DNA of 64,000 bases from Brucella sp. 21LCYQ03 (GCF_023554105.1 NZ_JAMJWE010000001.1:353118-417117), one strand, 5' to 3'; positions 15,772 through 25,983 are shown, counted from the stretch's first letter. Notes: generated by a model not told the origin, from the letters alone. A program made the numbers and translations.

Positions 15772-18309
15772 TTACTTCTGTGTTGAAGTGCCGTTTTCAA
15801 GAACAGCCTGATGTGCTTCCTGACGGTGCTGCCACCAGTTGCCAAGCAGAAGCAGGATCGGTGCCGCAATGAAGATCGACGAGGTTGTTGCGATAAAGAT
15901 ACCGAACAGCATTGGCACGGCAAAATTATGCACCGCGCTTCCGCCCCAGATTGCCATTGGCAGCAAGCAGAGGAAAGTCGTCACAGAGGTGTAGATACAG
16001 CGGATGAGCACCTGATTGATACTCATGTCCACGATCTCACGCAGCGGCTTTGATTTATAAAGACGCATGTTTTCACGCATGCGGTCATAAACCACGACCT
16101 TATCGTTTACCGAGTAACCGATAGCGGTCAGAAGCGCTGCAATGGCCGTCAGGTTGAAGTCGAGCTGTAGCAGCGCGAAGAAGCCAACCATTTTGGTGGT
16201 GTCGAGAATGAGCGTGATGATCGCGCCAACCGCGAAGAACCACTCAAAGCGCCACCAAAGATAGATGAGCATTCCGAGTGCTGAAAGTACGACCGCGATG
16301 AAGCCTGAGCGCGCGAGCTCGCCAGAGACTTTTGGTCCGACGACTTCAACACGTTCGATCTTTGCGCCAGCGTCGATTGCAGCAATCGATTCACGCATCT
16401 TGTTAACGGCAACCGTCTGCGCTTCTTCGCCACCATCCTGACGCTGAATGCGGATCAGAACATCGTTTGGACCGCCGGCGGACTGAAGAGCCACTTCGCC
16501 AAGTCCAAGAGCGCCAAGCTTTTCACGCAATTGCGCGAGATCGGCTGGTTGTGACGTGGTGACTTCTGCCTGAATACCGCCCTTGAAGTCGATGCCGTAA
16601 TTCAGGCCCGGCTTGAAGAACAAGCCAATCGATGCAAGCGACAGCACAATGGACACGGCAATACCGACGAAGCGTGCATTCATGAAGCGGAAGGTTGGAT
16701 TTTCCGGTGCGATCTTCATGAAAGGCTTGATGATAAGTACCTTGAGCTTACGCGTGCGGACATACCAAGCCATCGCCATGCGAACGAGCGTTACGTCAGT
16801 AAACATCGAAATGACGATACCGAGCATCATGGCGACAGCAAAGCCGCGTACAGGGCCAGTGCCGAACATGAAGAGAAGAAGGGTCGAAATCAGCGAGGTG
16901 ACGTTCGAGTCAACAATGGTTGCAAAGGCTGCATGGAAGCCTTTATCGAGCGCTGCCATAGCGCCAAGGCCTTTGCGGGTTTCTTCTCGAATACGTTCGT
17001 TGATCAGAATATTCGCGTCAACCGCGATACCAATACCCAGAATAATACCTGCAATACCGGGCAGTGTCAGCGTTGCTCCGATAAGACTGAGGGCTGAGAA
17101 GGTGAGGACGGTATGGAGCAGAAGAGCAACGTTCGCAATAAGACCCCAGACGCCATAAAGCAGCTGGATGAAGACCGCGACGAGGATAAAGCCTGCGATA
17201 CCTGTGATCAGACCCATCTTAATAGCGTCGCCGCCAAGGTCAGGTCCGACCGTACGTTCTTCGATAACTGTCAGCGGAGCAGGCAATGCGCCAGCGCGGA
17301 GCAGTGCAGAAAGTACAACACTGTCCTGAACCGTGAAGCTTCCGGTAATCTGACCAGAGCCACCTGTGATTGGTTCATTGATACGTGGCGCGGTCAGCAC
17401 TTTGCCGTCGAGGACGATAGCGAAGGGACGGCCTGTATTTTTGGTCGTAATATCTGCGAACTGACGCGCGCCAAGGCTATCGAAGCGGAACGAAACGATT
17501 GGCTCATTGGTGCGCTGATCAAATCCTGCACGCGCATCGGTCAGGCGTTCGCCTGAAAGCGCGATCTGATCTTCAACCGGATATTTGATGTTTGGATCTT
17601 TAGAATCCGGCAGGATGCTGACGCCCGGAGGTGGTGCATCATTTGGATTGGCATCAGCTACCATGTGGAAGCTCATCTTCGCGGTACTGCCCAGAAGCTG
17701 GCGAAGATGTGCTGGATCTTGAAGACCTGGAAGCTGAACAACGATGCGGTCAGAGCCAACACGCTGGATTGATGGTTCGGCAACACCGACCTGATCCACG
17801 CGCTGGCGAATGATTTCAAGGCTCTGCTGGAGAGCGGCATCGAGGCGGTATGTAAAGCCAGCCTGTGTCAGTGTCAGACGAATCTGATTGTCACTGCTGG
17901 TTACATCAATGTCGTTGATCGCCGTACCGAAGCCAGTCGTATTAACCTGAGAGATCAGAGTTTTAAGAGCTGTGTCGGCTTTCGCGCGCTGATCGGCATC
18001 CGGAATCGTAACAATAACGGAATCGCCAACTGCACGGATAGACTGAGGCTGAATGCGTTCGGCACGCAGCTTGCCACGCGCATCATCGAGAAGCGCACGC
18101 ATACGGTCACTCTTGAGGCTTGCTGCATCCACTTCGAGAACGAGGTAGGAGCCGCCACTCAGATCAAGGCCCAGTGTAACCTGTCGTTTTGGGAACCACG
18201 AAGGCATTGCTTCGAGTTGCGTTTTTGTAAAGAAATTGGGCAAGGCAATGATGATACCGATCAGAACGATCAGTCCATAAAGCACAGCGACCCATTTAGA
18301 AGTACGCAT
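15772..18309 (-). CDS. secDF: Fused protein translocase subunits SecDF
   Basis: The 845-residue inner-membrane protein uses proton flow to pull preproteins through SecYEG. The SecD half (about residues 1-520) shows the TLGLDLSGGSYLVLEVD motif, a large periplasmic P1 head (residues 45-350) and the D4-type segment GIAGIILGIGIAVDANILINERIRE. The SecF half (about residues 540-830) has GLNYGIDFKGG and a second conserved SVNDKVVVYDRMREN segment, including the acid residues used for proton passage. Fusion of SecD and SecF is normal in Brucellaceae and some other groups. A small anchored protein of unknown function is encoded upstream on the same strand. No yajC is visible next to it. Confidence 0.96.
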   Translation of the reverse strand: MRTSKWVAVLYGLIVLIGIIIALPNFFTKTQLEAMPSWFPKRQVTLGLDLSGGSYLVLEVDAASLKSDRMRALLDDARGKLRAERIQPQSIRAVGDSVIVTIPDADQRAKADTALKTLISQVNTTGFGTAINDIDVTSSDNQIRLTLTQAGFTYRLDAALQQSLEIIRQRVDQVGVAEPSIQRVGSDRIVVQLPGLQDPAHLRQLLGSTAKMSFHMVADANPNDAPPPGVSILPDSKDPNIKYPVEDQIALSGERLTDARAGFDQRTNEPIVSFRFDSLGARQFADITTKNTGRPFAIVLDGKVLTAPRINEPITGGSGQITGSFTVQDSVVLSALLRAGALPAPLTVIEERTVGPDLGGDAIKMGLITGIAGFILVAVFIQLLYGVWGLIANVALLLHTVLTFSALSLIGATLTLPGIAGIILGIGIAVDANILINERIREETRKGLGAMAALDKGFHAAFATIVDSNVTSLISTLLLFMFGTGPVRGFAVAMMLGIVISMFTDVTLVRMAMAWYVRTRKLKVLIIKPFMKIAPENPTFRFMNARFVGIAVSIVLSLASIGLFFKPGLNYGIDFKGGIQAEVTTSQPADLAQLREKLGALGLGEVALQSAGGPNDVLIRIQRQDGGEEAQTVAVNKMRESIAAIDAGAKIERVEVVGPKVSGELARSGFIAVVLSALGMLIYLWWRFEWFFAVGAIITLILDTTKMVGFFALLQLDFNLTAIAALLTAIGYSVNDKVVVYDRMRENMRLYKSKPLREIVDMSINQVLIRCIYTSVTTFLCLLPMAIWGGSAVHNFAVPMLFGIFIATTSSIFIAAPILLLLGNWWQHRQEAHQAVLENGTSTQK

Positions 18310-18423
18310 GAGTTGAAATTCCGGCTATTGAGTGCTTATAAGTTTGTAGTAAAAACAAAGGCTTATAGCGCATTTTTTCGTAATTGATTCAGGGTTGGCC
18401 GAAGCCACCTTCAAAAGAAGGTT

Positions 18424-18855
18424 TCACGCCATTGCTGGCGGTGCGCGTGCAGAAACAAAACTGCTTTGCGAAAGCCGCAAAAAATGTGGGCTTGTGGCGA
18501 TTTCGACAGGTTGCCCATCGTAAACGACAATCTCGCTGGCGAGAGTTGCGATCCCATCGCCATTGCCGTGAGGATAAGCTGCCTTGATTTTAGCAGCAAT
18601 CGCATCTGTCAGAACAGCACGCATCGGCTGGGTTGCCGGTGTGGATTGCTGACGTGGGGGAAGTGCAGGTGCGTTATCGACCTGCTGCGAAGCCATTTTT
18701 CCAGGGAGCGGACGGTTCACTTCGCCGCCGAGTGCAGAAAGGTCAATTGCGAACAGAAAAGCGGCAAACGACAGAACGCACGTCACAACCAGCATGAAAC
18801 CATGCTGATGATAACGATCAGTGCGCTGATCTGCGTTGTTCATGCCTTTAATCAA
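18424..18855 (-). CDS. Small anchored protein of unknown function
   Basis: I recognise no family. The open frame of 143 codons starts at a TTG (18853-18855); ATG at 18843 is an alternative with AAAGG too close to it. A hydrophobic helix at about residues 20-40 (FMLVVTCVLSFAAFLFAI) precedes a Pro/Gln-rich linker (ALPPRQQSTPATQP) and a short conserved-looking domain, so the product is probably held in the inner membrane with its bulk outside. It lies 114 bases before secDF on the same strand. Coding status is likely but not certain. Confidence 0.5.
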   Translation of the reverse strand: MIKGMNNADQRTDRYHQHGFMLVVTCVLSFAAFLFAIDLSALGGEVNRPLPGKMASQQVDNAPALPPRQQSTPATQPMRAVLTDAIAAKIKAAYPHGNGDGIATLASEIVVYDGQPVEIATSPHFLRLSQSSFVSARAPPAMA

Positions 18856-19167
18856 AACGCCCGAACTTTCTTCGACAGTCTTTCCGTAGAAATAAGCCAG
18901 TTTCAGAATGATTTTGCCTATAGCTAAACCGTTCTGTTTATTCGATTTTATGCAATGCCCGATTCAAAAACATCGTAATTTTACCGGGGCTTAGCGATGA
19001 CACCTACAGCATCGATTCAAAAAAGGGAATCGTTTTCTGTATGGGGCGGGTCATGCATTGAAATCCCTGAATAAAATCAAAAGCCCATTTTGGTATCCAG
19101 CTTGCCATAGTATTGCTTCTGTTATCATGCGCTTTATGTTCAAAAGCAGATCGAGAAACCGGCAGAG
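18856..19167. other. Intergenic stretch with a palindrome upstream of the mscS-like gene
   Basis: About 310 bases without a supportable gene. The one clear structure is the inverted repeat CGATTC-AAAAAAG-GGAATCG near 19013-19033, which sits inside a wider imperfect repeat (CAG...CTG). This looks like another dispersed palindromic element rather than a terminator. The start of the mscS-like gene at 19168 is a TTG. Confidence 0.5.
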
Positions 19168-21720
19168 TTGAAATTGACATATTTATCGACGTTCCGCGCA
19201 GTTGCATTTGCAATGACAACTTTGGCTTTTTCGTTTGGCGCGATTGGTCACTCGAATGCGCAAGATCCGAAAGTGTCGAAGCCACAGGCTCCAGTGGCCG
19301 CTGAGCAATCTATTCCGGAAGAAAAAGCAGTTGTTGAAAATAGCGCACCCGTCTCTGGTGTCGTGCAACAGCAAAAGCCGGTTATCAACGATCTTAAGCA
19401 GCAGACGAAAACGATTAGTGACCAGTTGCAGAAATCTGTAACGAACGATGAATCTCTGGCGAATTTCAAGTTGCAGCTCGATGGTCTTTCCAAGAAGCTG
19501 CTCGATGCTGGCGTTGCGTTTCGTCCGCGACTAACGGAAATCAATACGCGTCTCGAACAATTGGGTGCTGCCCCTTCTGGTGATCAGGCCGCAGAGCCAG
19601 CAATTGTTGCTGAAGAGCGCGCAAGGCTGATCGCTGAGAAAGCTGAGATCAATGCGGTCATCGGAGAAACTGAAGACGCTTCACTTGCAGTCAATCAGAT
19701 GTCTGCAAAAATTGGCAATATGCGGCGTGATCTGTTTGCACAGACATTGTCTCAGCGTGTGAACCTCGATCTCACACTTGGTTCAGAAGTAACTGCCGCC
19801 GCTGGAAATCAGATGGTTTCACTGTGGAGCATTGTGAAATCATGGTGGCGTTTCGTTTCCACCTTTAAGCTCAACTCATTTCTGGCCGCGGCTTTCTTTG
19901 CCGTTATTGCTGCTTTGGTTATTCAGCTTGGTGCACGACGGGTTCTGGGATCGCTTTATGAGCGCGACGTCACCAATGAAGCGCCTTCCTATCTCAGCCG
20001 CTTGTCGGTTGCCTTCTGGTCGACGGCGATCCCTTCGGGCGCGGTCGCTGTTTTCTTAGCTACCACCTATTTCTGTCTCGATTATTTTAATGTGCTCAGG
20101 CCAGATATTGCGACGCTTCTACAATCGCTGTTTATCGTTCTCGGCATTGTCTTCTTTATCAGCCGGTTGGCCTTTGCCTGTATCAGTCCTTACACCCCCG
20201 CGTGGCGGTTGGTGCCTATTGCACCGCGTCCGGGCAGGGCATTGGTTTGGCTCATTACAGGTATGGCACTGATTAACGGGCTGGATTCATTTTTCAGCAA
20301 GGTAAATCAGGTGCTTTCGTCGCCATTGTCTTTGACGATGGCAAAAAGCCTTTTGTCGACTGTTGTGATTGGCGTTCTCATTCTCATCATAGCGCTCGTA
20401 AAGCCGGTTGAGAGAAATGTTGGAGAGGCAGTTCGTCCCTGGCCGAAAGCCTTCCGTGTATTTCTCATTCTGCTTGGCCTTATCCCTATTGTCACAGCCT
20501 GCTTCGGCTTCATTGGTCTTGCGCGCTTTATGGCGCAGCAGATTGTTGTCACTGGCGCATTTCTCGTGACGATGTATCTCGGCTTTTTGACGGGACGCGC
20601 GATTTCTGAAGAACAGGCCTTTGCGTCCAGTCCGATTGGCCGGGTGATGCGTGATCGCTTCCATTTCGACGAAGCAAAGCTGGACCAGCTTGGGCTTGTT
20701 GTCGGCATTCTTATCAATCTAGCAGTTGCCTTGGTCGGCATACCGCTGGTGTTGATGCAGTTTGGCTTCCAATGGGTCGAACTCAAAAACACGTTCTATC
20801 ATTTGATGACAGGCTTCCAGGTTGGCAGCATTTCCATATCGCTTATGGGGATTTTGACCGGTGTGGGCCTTTTCATCATTGTCTATCTGATGACACATTG
20901 GTTCCAAAACTGGCTGGATAGCAAGGTTCTTGCGCGTGGTCGTGTTGATTCAGGCGTTCGCAATTCTATCCGCACAGTTATCGGCTATGTTGGGCTGGTG
21001 CTTGCCGGATTGGTGGCAGTATCTGCCGCTGGCTTCAATCTATCCAGTCTGGCGCTAATCGCTGGTGGTCTGTCGCTTGGTATTGGTTTTGGTCTTCAGA
21101 ACATCGTCCAGAACTTTGTTTCCGGTCTCATTTTGCTGGCAGAGCGCCCGTTCAAAGTCGGAGATTGGGTGGAAGCCGGAACGGTCAGCGGTATTGTCAA
21201 AAAGATCAGCGTTCGTGCGACCGAAGTTGAAACCTTCCAGAAGCAATCGATTGTCGTTCCGAACTCGACACTTATTAACGGCAATGTTGGTAACTGGACG
21301 TTGCGGAATAAGCTGGGTCGTATCGATATTAATGTGCAGGCTGCCTATACGGATGAGCCGCGCCGTGTTCACAGTCTTCTGTTAGAAATCATTCGCGGCC
21401 ATCCATCGATTTTGAAAAATCCGGAGCCGTTTGTTGCACTTCAGAGCATGACGGATTCCTTGCTCGTATTCGATGTCTATGCGCATGTCGCAGATATTAC
21501 ATCGACGGGTGGTATCAAGAATGAGCTGCGGTTCCAGATTGTTGAGCGGTTCCATGCTGAAGGCATTCAGCTGGCTTCTTCTTCGACGGATCTGGTTCTG
21601 GGTATGCCGGAAATTGAAAAGCTTTCGGATCTGATCAATAGGGAAGTGCCGCGTGCTGCAAAGCCGCGAAAGGAAAAGGCTGTGGAAGCTGACAAGCCAG
21701 AACATGATGACAAGGTATGA
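19168..21720 (+). CDS. Large MscS-family mechanosensitive channel with extended periplasmic N-terminus
   Basis: The 850-residue protein is much longer than E. coli MscS (286). It has a signal peptide (cleavage after SNA, about residue 31), a periplasmic coiled-coil-like region (residues 35-210, DUF3772-like), about eight extra membrane helices and then the MscS core. The pore helix and beta domain read GGLSLGIGFGLQNIVQNF (about residue 632) followed by the ERPFKVGDWVE block and VPNSTLINGNVGNWT. Homologues open on membrane tension during osmotic downshift. The TTG start at 19168 is chosen because it restores a complete signal peptide; the next ATG (19213) would remove the basic n-region. Confidence 0.9.
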   Translation: MKLTYLSTFRAVAFAMTTLAFSFGAIGHSNAQDPKVSKPQAPVAAEQSIPEEKAVVENSAPVSGVVQQQKPVINDLKQQTKTISDQLQKSVTNDESLANFKLQLDGLSKKLLDAGVAFRPRLTEINTRLEQLGAAPSGDQAAEPAIVAEERARLIAEKAEINAVIGETEDASLAVNQMSAKIGNMRRDLFAQTLSQRVNLDLTLGSEVTAAAGNQMVSLWSIVKSWWRFVSTFKLNSFLAAAFFAVIAALVIQLGARRVLGSLYERDVTNEAPSYLSRLSVAFWSTAIPSGAVAVFLATTYFCLDYFNVLRPDIATLLQSLFIVLGIVFFISRLAFACISPYTPAWRLVPIAPRPGRALVWLITGMALINGLDSFFSKVNQVLSSPLSLTMAKSLLSTVVIGVLILIIALVKPVERNVGEAVRPWPKAFRVFLILLGLIPIVTACFGFIGLARFMAQQIVVTGAFLVTMYLGFLTGRAISEEQAFASSPIGRVMRDRFHFDEAKLDQLGLVVGILINLAVALVGIPLVLMQFGFQWVELKNTFYHLMTGFQVGSISISLMGILTGVGLFIIVYLMTHWFQNWLDSKVLARGRVDSGVRNSIRTVIGYVGLVLAGLVAVSAAGFNLSSLALIAGGLSLGIGFGLQNIVQNFVSGLILLAERPFKVGDWVEAGTVSGIVKKISVRATEVETFQKQSIVVPNSTLINGNVGNWTLRNKLGRIDINVQAAYTDEPRRVHSLLLEIIRGHPSILKNPEPFVALQSMTDSLLVFDVYAHVADITSTGGIKNELRFQIVERFHAEGIQLASSSTDLVLGMPEIEKLSDLINREVPRAAKPRKEKAVEADKPEHDDKV

Positions 21721-21847
21721 ACGGCCTGTTCAGTTGCGGTTCAGTTTTGAAGTCTTATAAGTAATCAAGAATGAGAGCAGGGGACTGCTTAAACGAGTGG
21801 GGCCGATTTTCGGCTTGTAGCGGGAGCGGCGGTAACGCTGAAAAGAT

Positions 21848-22138
21848 ATGAATAAAGTTCAGGTCCATTTTGCTGGCAAAGTCGCACTCGGCGCAGTGCT
21901 TGCACTCTCTTTTTCTGTGCCAAGCCTCTATGCTGCCAGCGTTTCCAATAACGATGCAGCAGAACAGACAATCGTTGTGACCGAAGGTGCGGCAAAGCGC
22001 GAGATGCTGATTGCTGCGGGTGAGACCGTTGAGTTCTGTGATGGTGGTTGCTTCGTGACGTTTCCGAATGGTGATCGTGAAGCGCTGAAAGGCGATGAAA
22101 AGATTGTCATTTCCGGCGGCAAGGCATCTTTTCAGTAA
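21848..22138 (+). CDS. Small exported protein of unknown function (96 aa)
   Basis: I do not recognise the family. A signal peptide covers residues 1-29 (hydrophobic VALGAVLALSFSVPSLYA), and the mature part of about 67 residues has two nearby cysteines (EFCDGGCF) that could form a disulfide in the periplasm. A good terminator follows at 22166. It lies 127 bases downstream of the mscS-like gene and may share its transcript or have its own promoter. Confidence 0.7.
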   Translation: MNKVQVHFAGKVALGAVLALSFSVPSLYAASVSNNDAAEQTIVVTEGAAKREMLIAAGETVEFCDGGCFVTFPNGDREALKGDEKIVISGGKASFQ

Positions 22139-22162
22139 TTTCCTGTCTCATTAGACTAAAAG

Positions 22163-22190
22163 AAAGCCGGGGTTTTGCCCCGGCTTTTTG
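22163..22190. terminator. Bidirectional intrinsic terminator
   Basis: A 7-bp stem, GCCGGGG/CCCCGGC, with AAA before and TTTTT after, lies between the 96-aa gene and the convergent dehydrogenase gene. Confidence 0.88.
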
Positions 22191-24752
22191 TTAACTGCGA
22201 GGCTTGGAATTTTCCGGGTCGTAAAGCGGTTTGTAGCCAATCGATACGACCTCAACTGGATAGTTCTCGCCAAAATATTCCACATTCAGCTTGCGGCCTT
22301 CCTGACAATAAGACCATGGCAGATAGGCAAGCGCGATATTTTTGCTGATGGTCGGACCATATGCAATGGATGATGTAAACGAGCGGCGACCGAGTTCATC
22401 GACAAGTGTTTCACCTGTTTCAGGATCGAGCACCGGCAAAATACCGACCGGATAACGTGCAATGCCGTTGGAATCGACATTCTCGCTCATAACCAATGTG
22501 CAGAGCATTGCTGGCTGATGTTCGCGGGCTTTATATTCGAGGTGCTTTGCCTTGCCGCAGAAGTCTGCTTCCTTGACCTTCGGACGGGCGAGGTCCGCTT
22601 CCAGCAGGTTATATTCGGTGAGCAGATCTGCGTTCTGAAGACGCAGACTTTTTTCCATGCGGCGTGTATTGGCATAGGTTTCAACGCCAACAGCAATGGC
22701 ACCCGTTGAGCGCAGCGCATCCCATACGGCAAGCCCGTCTTCATATTTCATGTGCAGTTCCCAGCCCTGTTCGCCGACATAGGAAATGCGGAATGCAGTT
22801 ACGTCTTTATCTGCAATACGGATCGGCTTGATCGCTGCAAAGGCGAAGTTTTCGGGATCAAGACCATTCGGGTCTTCGACAACCTTTTTGAGATTTTCGC
22901 GGGCATTCGGTCCCCAAATGCCAATAGTGACGTATTTTTCCGTCACATCGGTGATGGTGACATCAAAGCCTTTATCTTCAGCAACCCGGCGCATGTAATG
23001 GAAATCACGCGGACCAGCATCGGCGCCGTTGATCATACGAATGCGGTCAACCATGCGAATTGCCGTGAAATCGGCGCGCACCATGCCTTCACTGTCGAGA
23101 AAGTGCGTGTAAATGCCTTTGCCGATATTGGCATCGCCACCGATTTTTGCAGCACAGAGCCATTCCATCAGCGCGACATGGTCAGGGCCTTCAATGTCAT
23201 ACATGGCGAAATGCGAGAGATTGATAATGCCGCAATCTTCGCTCAATGCGAGATGTTCGGCATTGGAGACTCGCCAGAAGTGGCGGTTATCCCATTCGTT
23301 CTCGCGGACCGGAATGCGGTCACCATATTTTTCCAGCAGATGTTCGTTGGCCGCATAGCCATGTGCACGCTCCCAGCCGCCCAACTCCATGAAGTAGCCG
23401 CCAAGTTCTTTCTCGCGCTCATAAAATGGCGAGCGTCGAATATTGCGGCCTTTGGAGAATGGCTCACGCGGATGCACTGCCGGATTATAGACCTTCATCG
23501 CGGTTTCGGTGCAGCGATCCCAGATGAACTGCTCGGTCATTTGATGCGGATAAAAGCGCGCATAGTCGATAGCGTGATGATCAATTGATGTCCGACCATC
23601 GGTCATCCAGTCGGCGATAAGCTTGCCCATGCCAGGGCCGTCTTTGACCCAGATTGCAACCGCGTACCAGAGACCGCGCACTTTCTGGCTTTCGCCCATT
23701 GATGGGCCACCATCGGTTGTCACCTGCAAAAAGCCGTTGAAAGAATGGCTCTCATTATAACCCAGTTCGCCCAGGATGGGCGTCAATTCAATGGCGCGTT
23801 CGAGCGGTTCGAGCACCTGCTCCATGTCAAGATCGCGCTGTGAGGGCGACAGGCGGGCTTCGTGCTTTTCAAGCAGATCGCGAGGGTGGCAAAGGCGCGG
23901 ATTGGTTTCCTCATAGTATCCCCATTCGATCTGGCCACCTTCGGCAGTCTTTGGGTCGCCCGTGTCACGCATATAGGCTGAATTGCCCTGATCGCGCAGA
24001 AGCGGCCAGCCGATTTCCTTGCCGGTGCCTGCAAACTCATTATAGGGACCGAAGAAGGTCAGCGGATGGTCGATCGGCATGACGGGCAGGTCTTCGCCAA
24101 CCATTTCGGCAATCAGACGGCCCCAAAGTCCGGCACAAATAACGACATAATCCGCTTCAATTGTGCCGCGATGCGTAACGACTCCTTTAATGCGACCGTT
24201 CTCAATGACCAGCGATTGCGCCGGAGTATTGGCAAAGCTTTGCAGCTTGCCAGCGGATTCGGCTTGGTCGATCAGCTTGCCAGCAACGGTTTGCGAACGT
24301 GGAATAACGAGACCAGCATCTGGATCCCAAAGACCGCCCTGAACAAGGCTTTCTTCAATAAGTGGGAACTTCTCTTTGACTTCGGAAGGCTCCATTAGGC
24401 GGGCACGTGTACCGAAGGCTTTGCCAGATGCGACCTTGCGCTTCAGTTCTTCCATCCGGGAATCGTCGCCAACGCGTGCAACTTCAATACCGCCGACGCG
24501 GGCATAATGCCCCATTTTTTCGTAGAAATCGATGGAGTAAAGCGTGGTCCAGCATGAAAGAAAATCATGGCTGGTGGCATAGCAGAAGTCGGAAGCATGT
24601 GCTGTGGAGCCGATATCGGTCGGGATGCCGGACTTATCAATGCCGACAATGTCGTCCCAACCGCGCTCAATCAGGTGGTGGACGACCGATGCACCGACGA
24701 TGCCGCCAAGTCCGACAATGACGACTTTTGCCTTCTTAGGAAACTCTGCCAT
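22191..24752 (-). CDS. FAD-dependent dimethylglycine/sarcosine dehydrogenase-like protein with GcvT domain
   Basis: This protein of about 853 residues has two parts. The first (residues 1-400) is a DAO-type FAD oxidoreductase with the dinucleotide motif VVIVGLGGIVGASVV at residues 10-24 and a GSTAHASDF stretch where relatives attach or contact FAD. The second (about 440-840) is a GcvT/aminomethyltransferase-like folate domain, typical of dimethylglycine and sarcosine dehydrogenases that pass the released methyl group to tetrahydrofolate. The frame extends to 24767, but ATG 24752 has GGGA at good distance. The GbdR-like regulator encoded next to it supports a role in glycine betaine breakdown. 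Exact substrate among methylated glycines is not settled. Confidence 0.82.
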   Translation of the reverse strand: MAEFPKKAKVVIVGLGGIVGASVVHHLIERGWDDIVGIDKSGIPTDIGSTAHASDFCYATSHDFLSCWTTLYSIDFYEKMGHYARVGGIEVARVGDDSRMEELKRKVASGKAFGTRARLMEPSEVKEKFPLIEESLVQGGLWDPDAGLVIPRSQTVAGKLIDQAESAGKLQSFANTPAQSLVIENGRIKGVVTHRGTIEADYVVICAGLWGRLIAEMVGEDLPVMPIDHPLTFFGPYNEFAGTGKEIGWPLLRDQGNSAYMRDTGDPKTAEGGQIEWGYYEETNPRLCHPRDLLEKHEARLSPSQRDLDMEQVLEPLERAIELTPILGELGYNESHSFNGFLQVTTDGGPSMGESQKVRGLWYAVAIWVKDGPGMGKLIADWMTDGRTSIDHHAIDYARFYPHQMTEQFIWDRCTETAMKVYNPAVHPREPFSKGRNIRRSPFYEREKELGGYFMELGGWERAHGYAANEHLLEKYGDRIPVRENEWDNRHFWRVSNAEHLALSEDCGIINLSHFAMYDIEGPDHVALMEWLCAAKIGGDANIGKGIYTHFLDSEGMVRADFTAIRMVDRIRMINGADAGPRDFHYMRRVAEDKGFDVTITDVTEKYVTIGIWGPNARENLKKVVEDPNGLDPENFAFAAIKPIRIADKDVTAFRISYVGEQGWELHMKYEDGLAVWDALRSTGAIAVGVETYANTRRMEKSLRLQNADLLTEYNLLEADLARPKVKEADFCGKAKHLEYKAREHQPAMLCTLVMSENVDSNGIARYPVGILPVLDPETGETLVDELGRRSFTSSIAYGPTISKNIALAYLPWSYCQEGRKLNVEYFGENYPVEVVSIGYKPLYDPENSKPRS

Positions 24753-24950
24753 TTTATGCGATCCCATTTATAATTTGATGGAATCATAGTGATTGGTGTG
24801 AGCCAACAATAGTCATTCTACGACATAATCAGAGCGTCCGGCGACCGAAGTTAAATGTGTATTTGATTGAGCCGAAATGTTGATTTTCATATGCGTGCGA
24901 TATTGAGAGTTTGATTCATGCTGCGTGGCTATCACACTGATTTAAAATAA

Positions 24951-24977
24951 AAAGCCACGCTTTGTAGCGTGGCTTTT
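24951..24977. terminator. Intrinsic terminator after the gbdR-like gene
   Basis: The stem AAAGCCACGC/GCGTGGCTTT with a short loop is followed on both sides by A/T runs. It lies just beyond the minus-strand stop at 24985. Confidence 0.85.
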
Positions 24978-24984
24978 AATGCGA

Positions 24985-25983
24985 TCAAGCTGCTATCAGC
25001 ATTTTACGATCAGCTCGCTCCTGTTGTGGTGAACGACCATAAAGTTCGCGATAACACTTGGAAAAATGCGACGCGGAAACAAAGCCGCAAGCAACAGCCA
25101 CTTCCACTACCGGCATAGAGGATTGCAACAGCAGATGTCTCGCTCGATCGAGGCGGATTTCGAGATAATATCTGGCTGGCGAGCGGCCCATTTCCTGCCG
25201 GAAAAGCCGTTCGACCTGACGGCGCGACAGACCTATACTATGCGCCACATCAATGAGGGTTTCCGGCTCCGAAAGATTGGCCTCCATCATTTCGATGATG
25301 GTTAGAATTTTTGAGTTCTGAATGCCGAGACGCGCACGCAGTGGCAGTCGCTGACGATCATGCGGATTACGGACACGGTCGGTGAGCGCTTGTTCGCAGA
25401 TACGGTTGACTAGATTATCATCAAAATCATCGCCAATAAGTTTCAGCATCATATCGAGTGCGGCGGTGCCGCCAGCGCATGTGTAAATATTGCCGTCCAC
25501 CTCAAAGAGGTCGGCATAAACTTCTGCTTTAGGAAATGCTTCGGAGAACCCCGGAAGGTTTTCCCAGTGGATCGCGCAGCGTTTTCCTGAAAGAAGGCCC
25601 GCGGCGGCTAGAATATGCGCGCCGGTGCAGAGGCCGCCCACTGCAACCCCGCGGTTATATTCTTCACGCAACCAGGCAAAGACAGACTTGTTGCGGAACT
25701 CTTCGACATAAACGCCTGAACAGACGAACACCATGGACGGACGTTGCTCACGCTGAAGGAAACGTCGCTCGTCTTCCAGCGAAGCATTGACCGCGCATTC
25801 CACGCCGTTCGATGCGTTAACCGGCTTGCCATCACTTGATGTGAGCCGCCAGCGATAGGCTTCATAGCCCAGCATCCGATTGGCAATGCGCAGAGGTTCA
25901 ATCGCTGTCGCAAATGCGATCATCGAAAAGTCTGGCACCAGAAAAAAAACAATAGATCGCTTAATCGATGAAGCTTCAATCAT
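24985..25983 (-). CDS. GlxA/GbdR-type AraC-family transcriptional regulator
   Basis: The 332-residue cytosolic regulator has an N-terminal DJ-1/PfpI-like amidase-fold sensor domain (residues 8-190) with the conserved AVGGLCTGAHILAAAGLL segment, in which the cysteine is retained. A C-terminal AraC helix-turn-helix pair follows (residues 225-325; GLSRRQVERLFRQEMGRSP and ACGFVSASHFSKCYRELYGRSP). This layout and the EPLRIANRMLGYEAYRW motif match GbdR, which activates glycine betaine and dimethylglycine catabolism in Pseudomonas. ATG 25983 is preferred over the earlier ATG 26055 because it begins the conserved domain. A cluster of CCGGTC repeats lies upstream at 26060-26104. Confidence 0.85.
   Translation of the reverse strand: MIEASSIKRSIVFFLVPDFSMIAFATAIEPLRIANRMLGYEAYRWRLTSSDGKPVNASNGVECAVNASLEDERRFLQREQRPSMVFVCSGVYVEEFRNKSVFAWLREEYNRGVAVGGLCTGAHILAAAGLLSGKRCAIHWENLPGFSEAFPKAEVYADLFEVDGNIYTCAGGTAALDMMLKLIGDDFDDNLVNRICEQALTDRVRNPHDRQRLPLRARLGIQNSKILTIIEMMEANLSEPETLIDVAHSIGLSRRQVERLFRQEMGRSPARYYLEIRLDRARHLLLQSSMPVVEVAVACGFVSASHFSKCYRELYGRSPQQERADRKMLIAA

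Noticed and set aside
22752..23588. 278-codon plus frame opposite the dehydrogenase gene
   Set aside because: Lies wholly within the conserved FAD/GcvT gene and shows no family motif.
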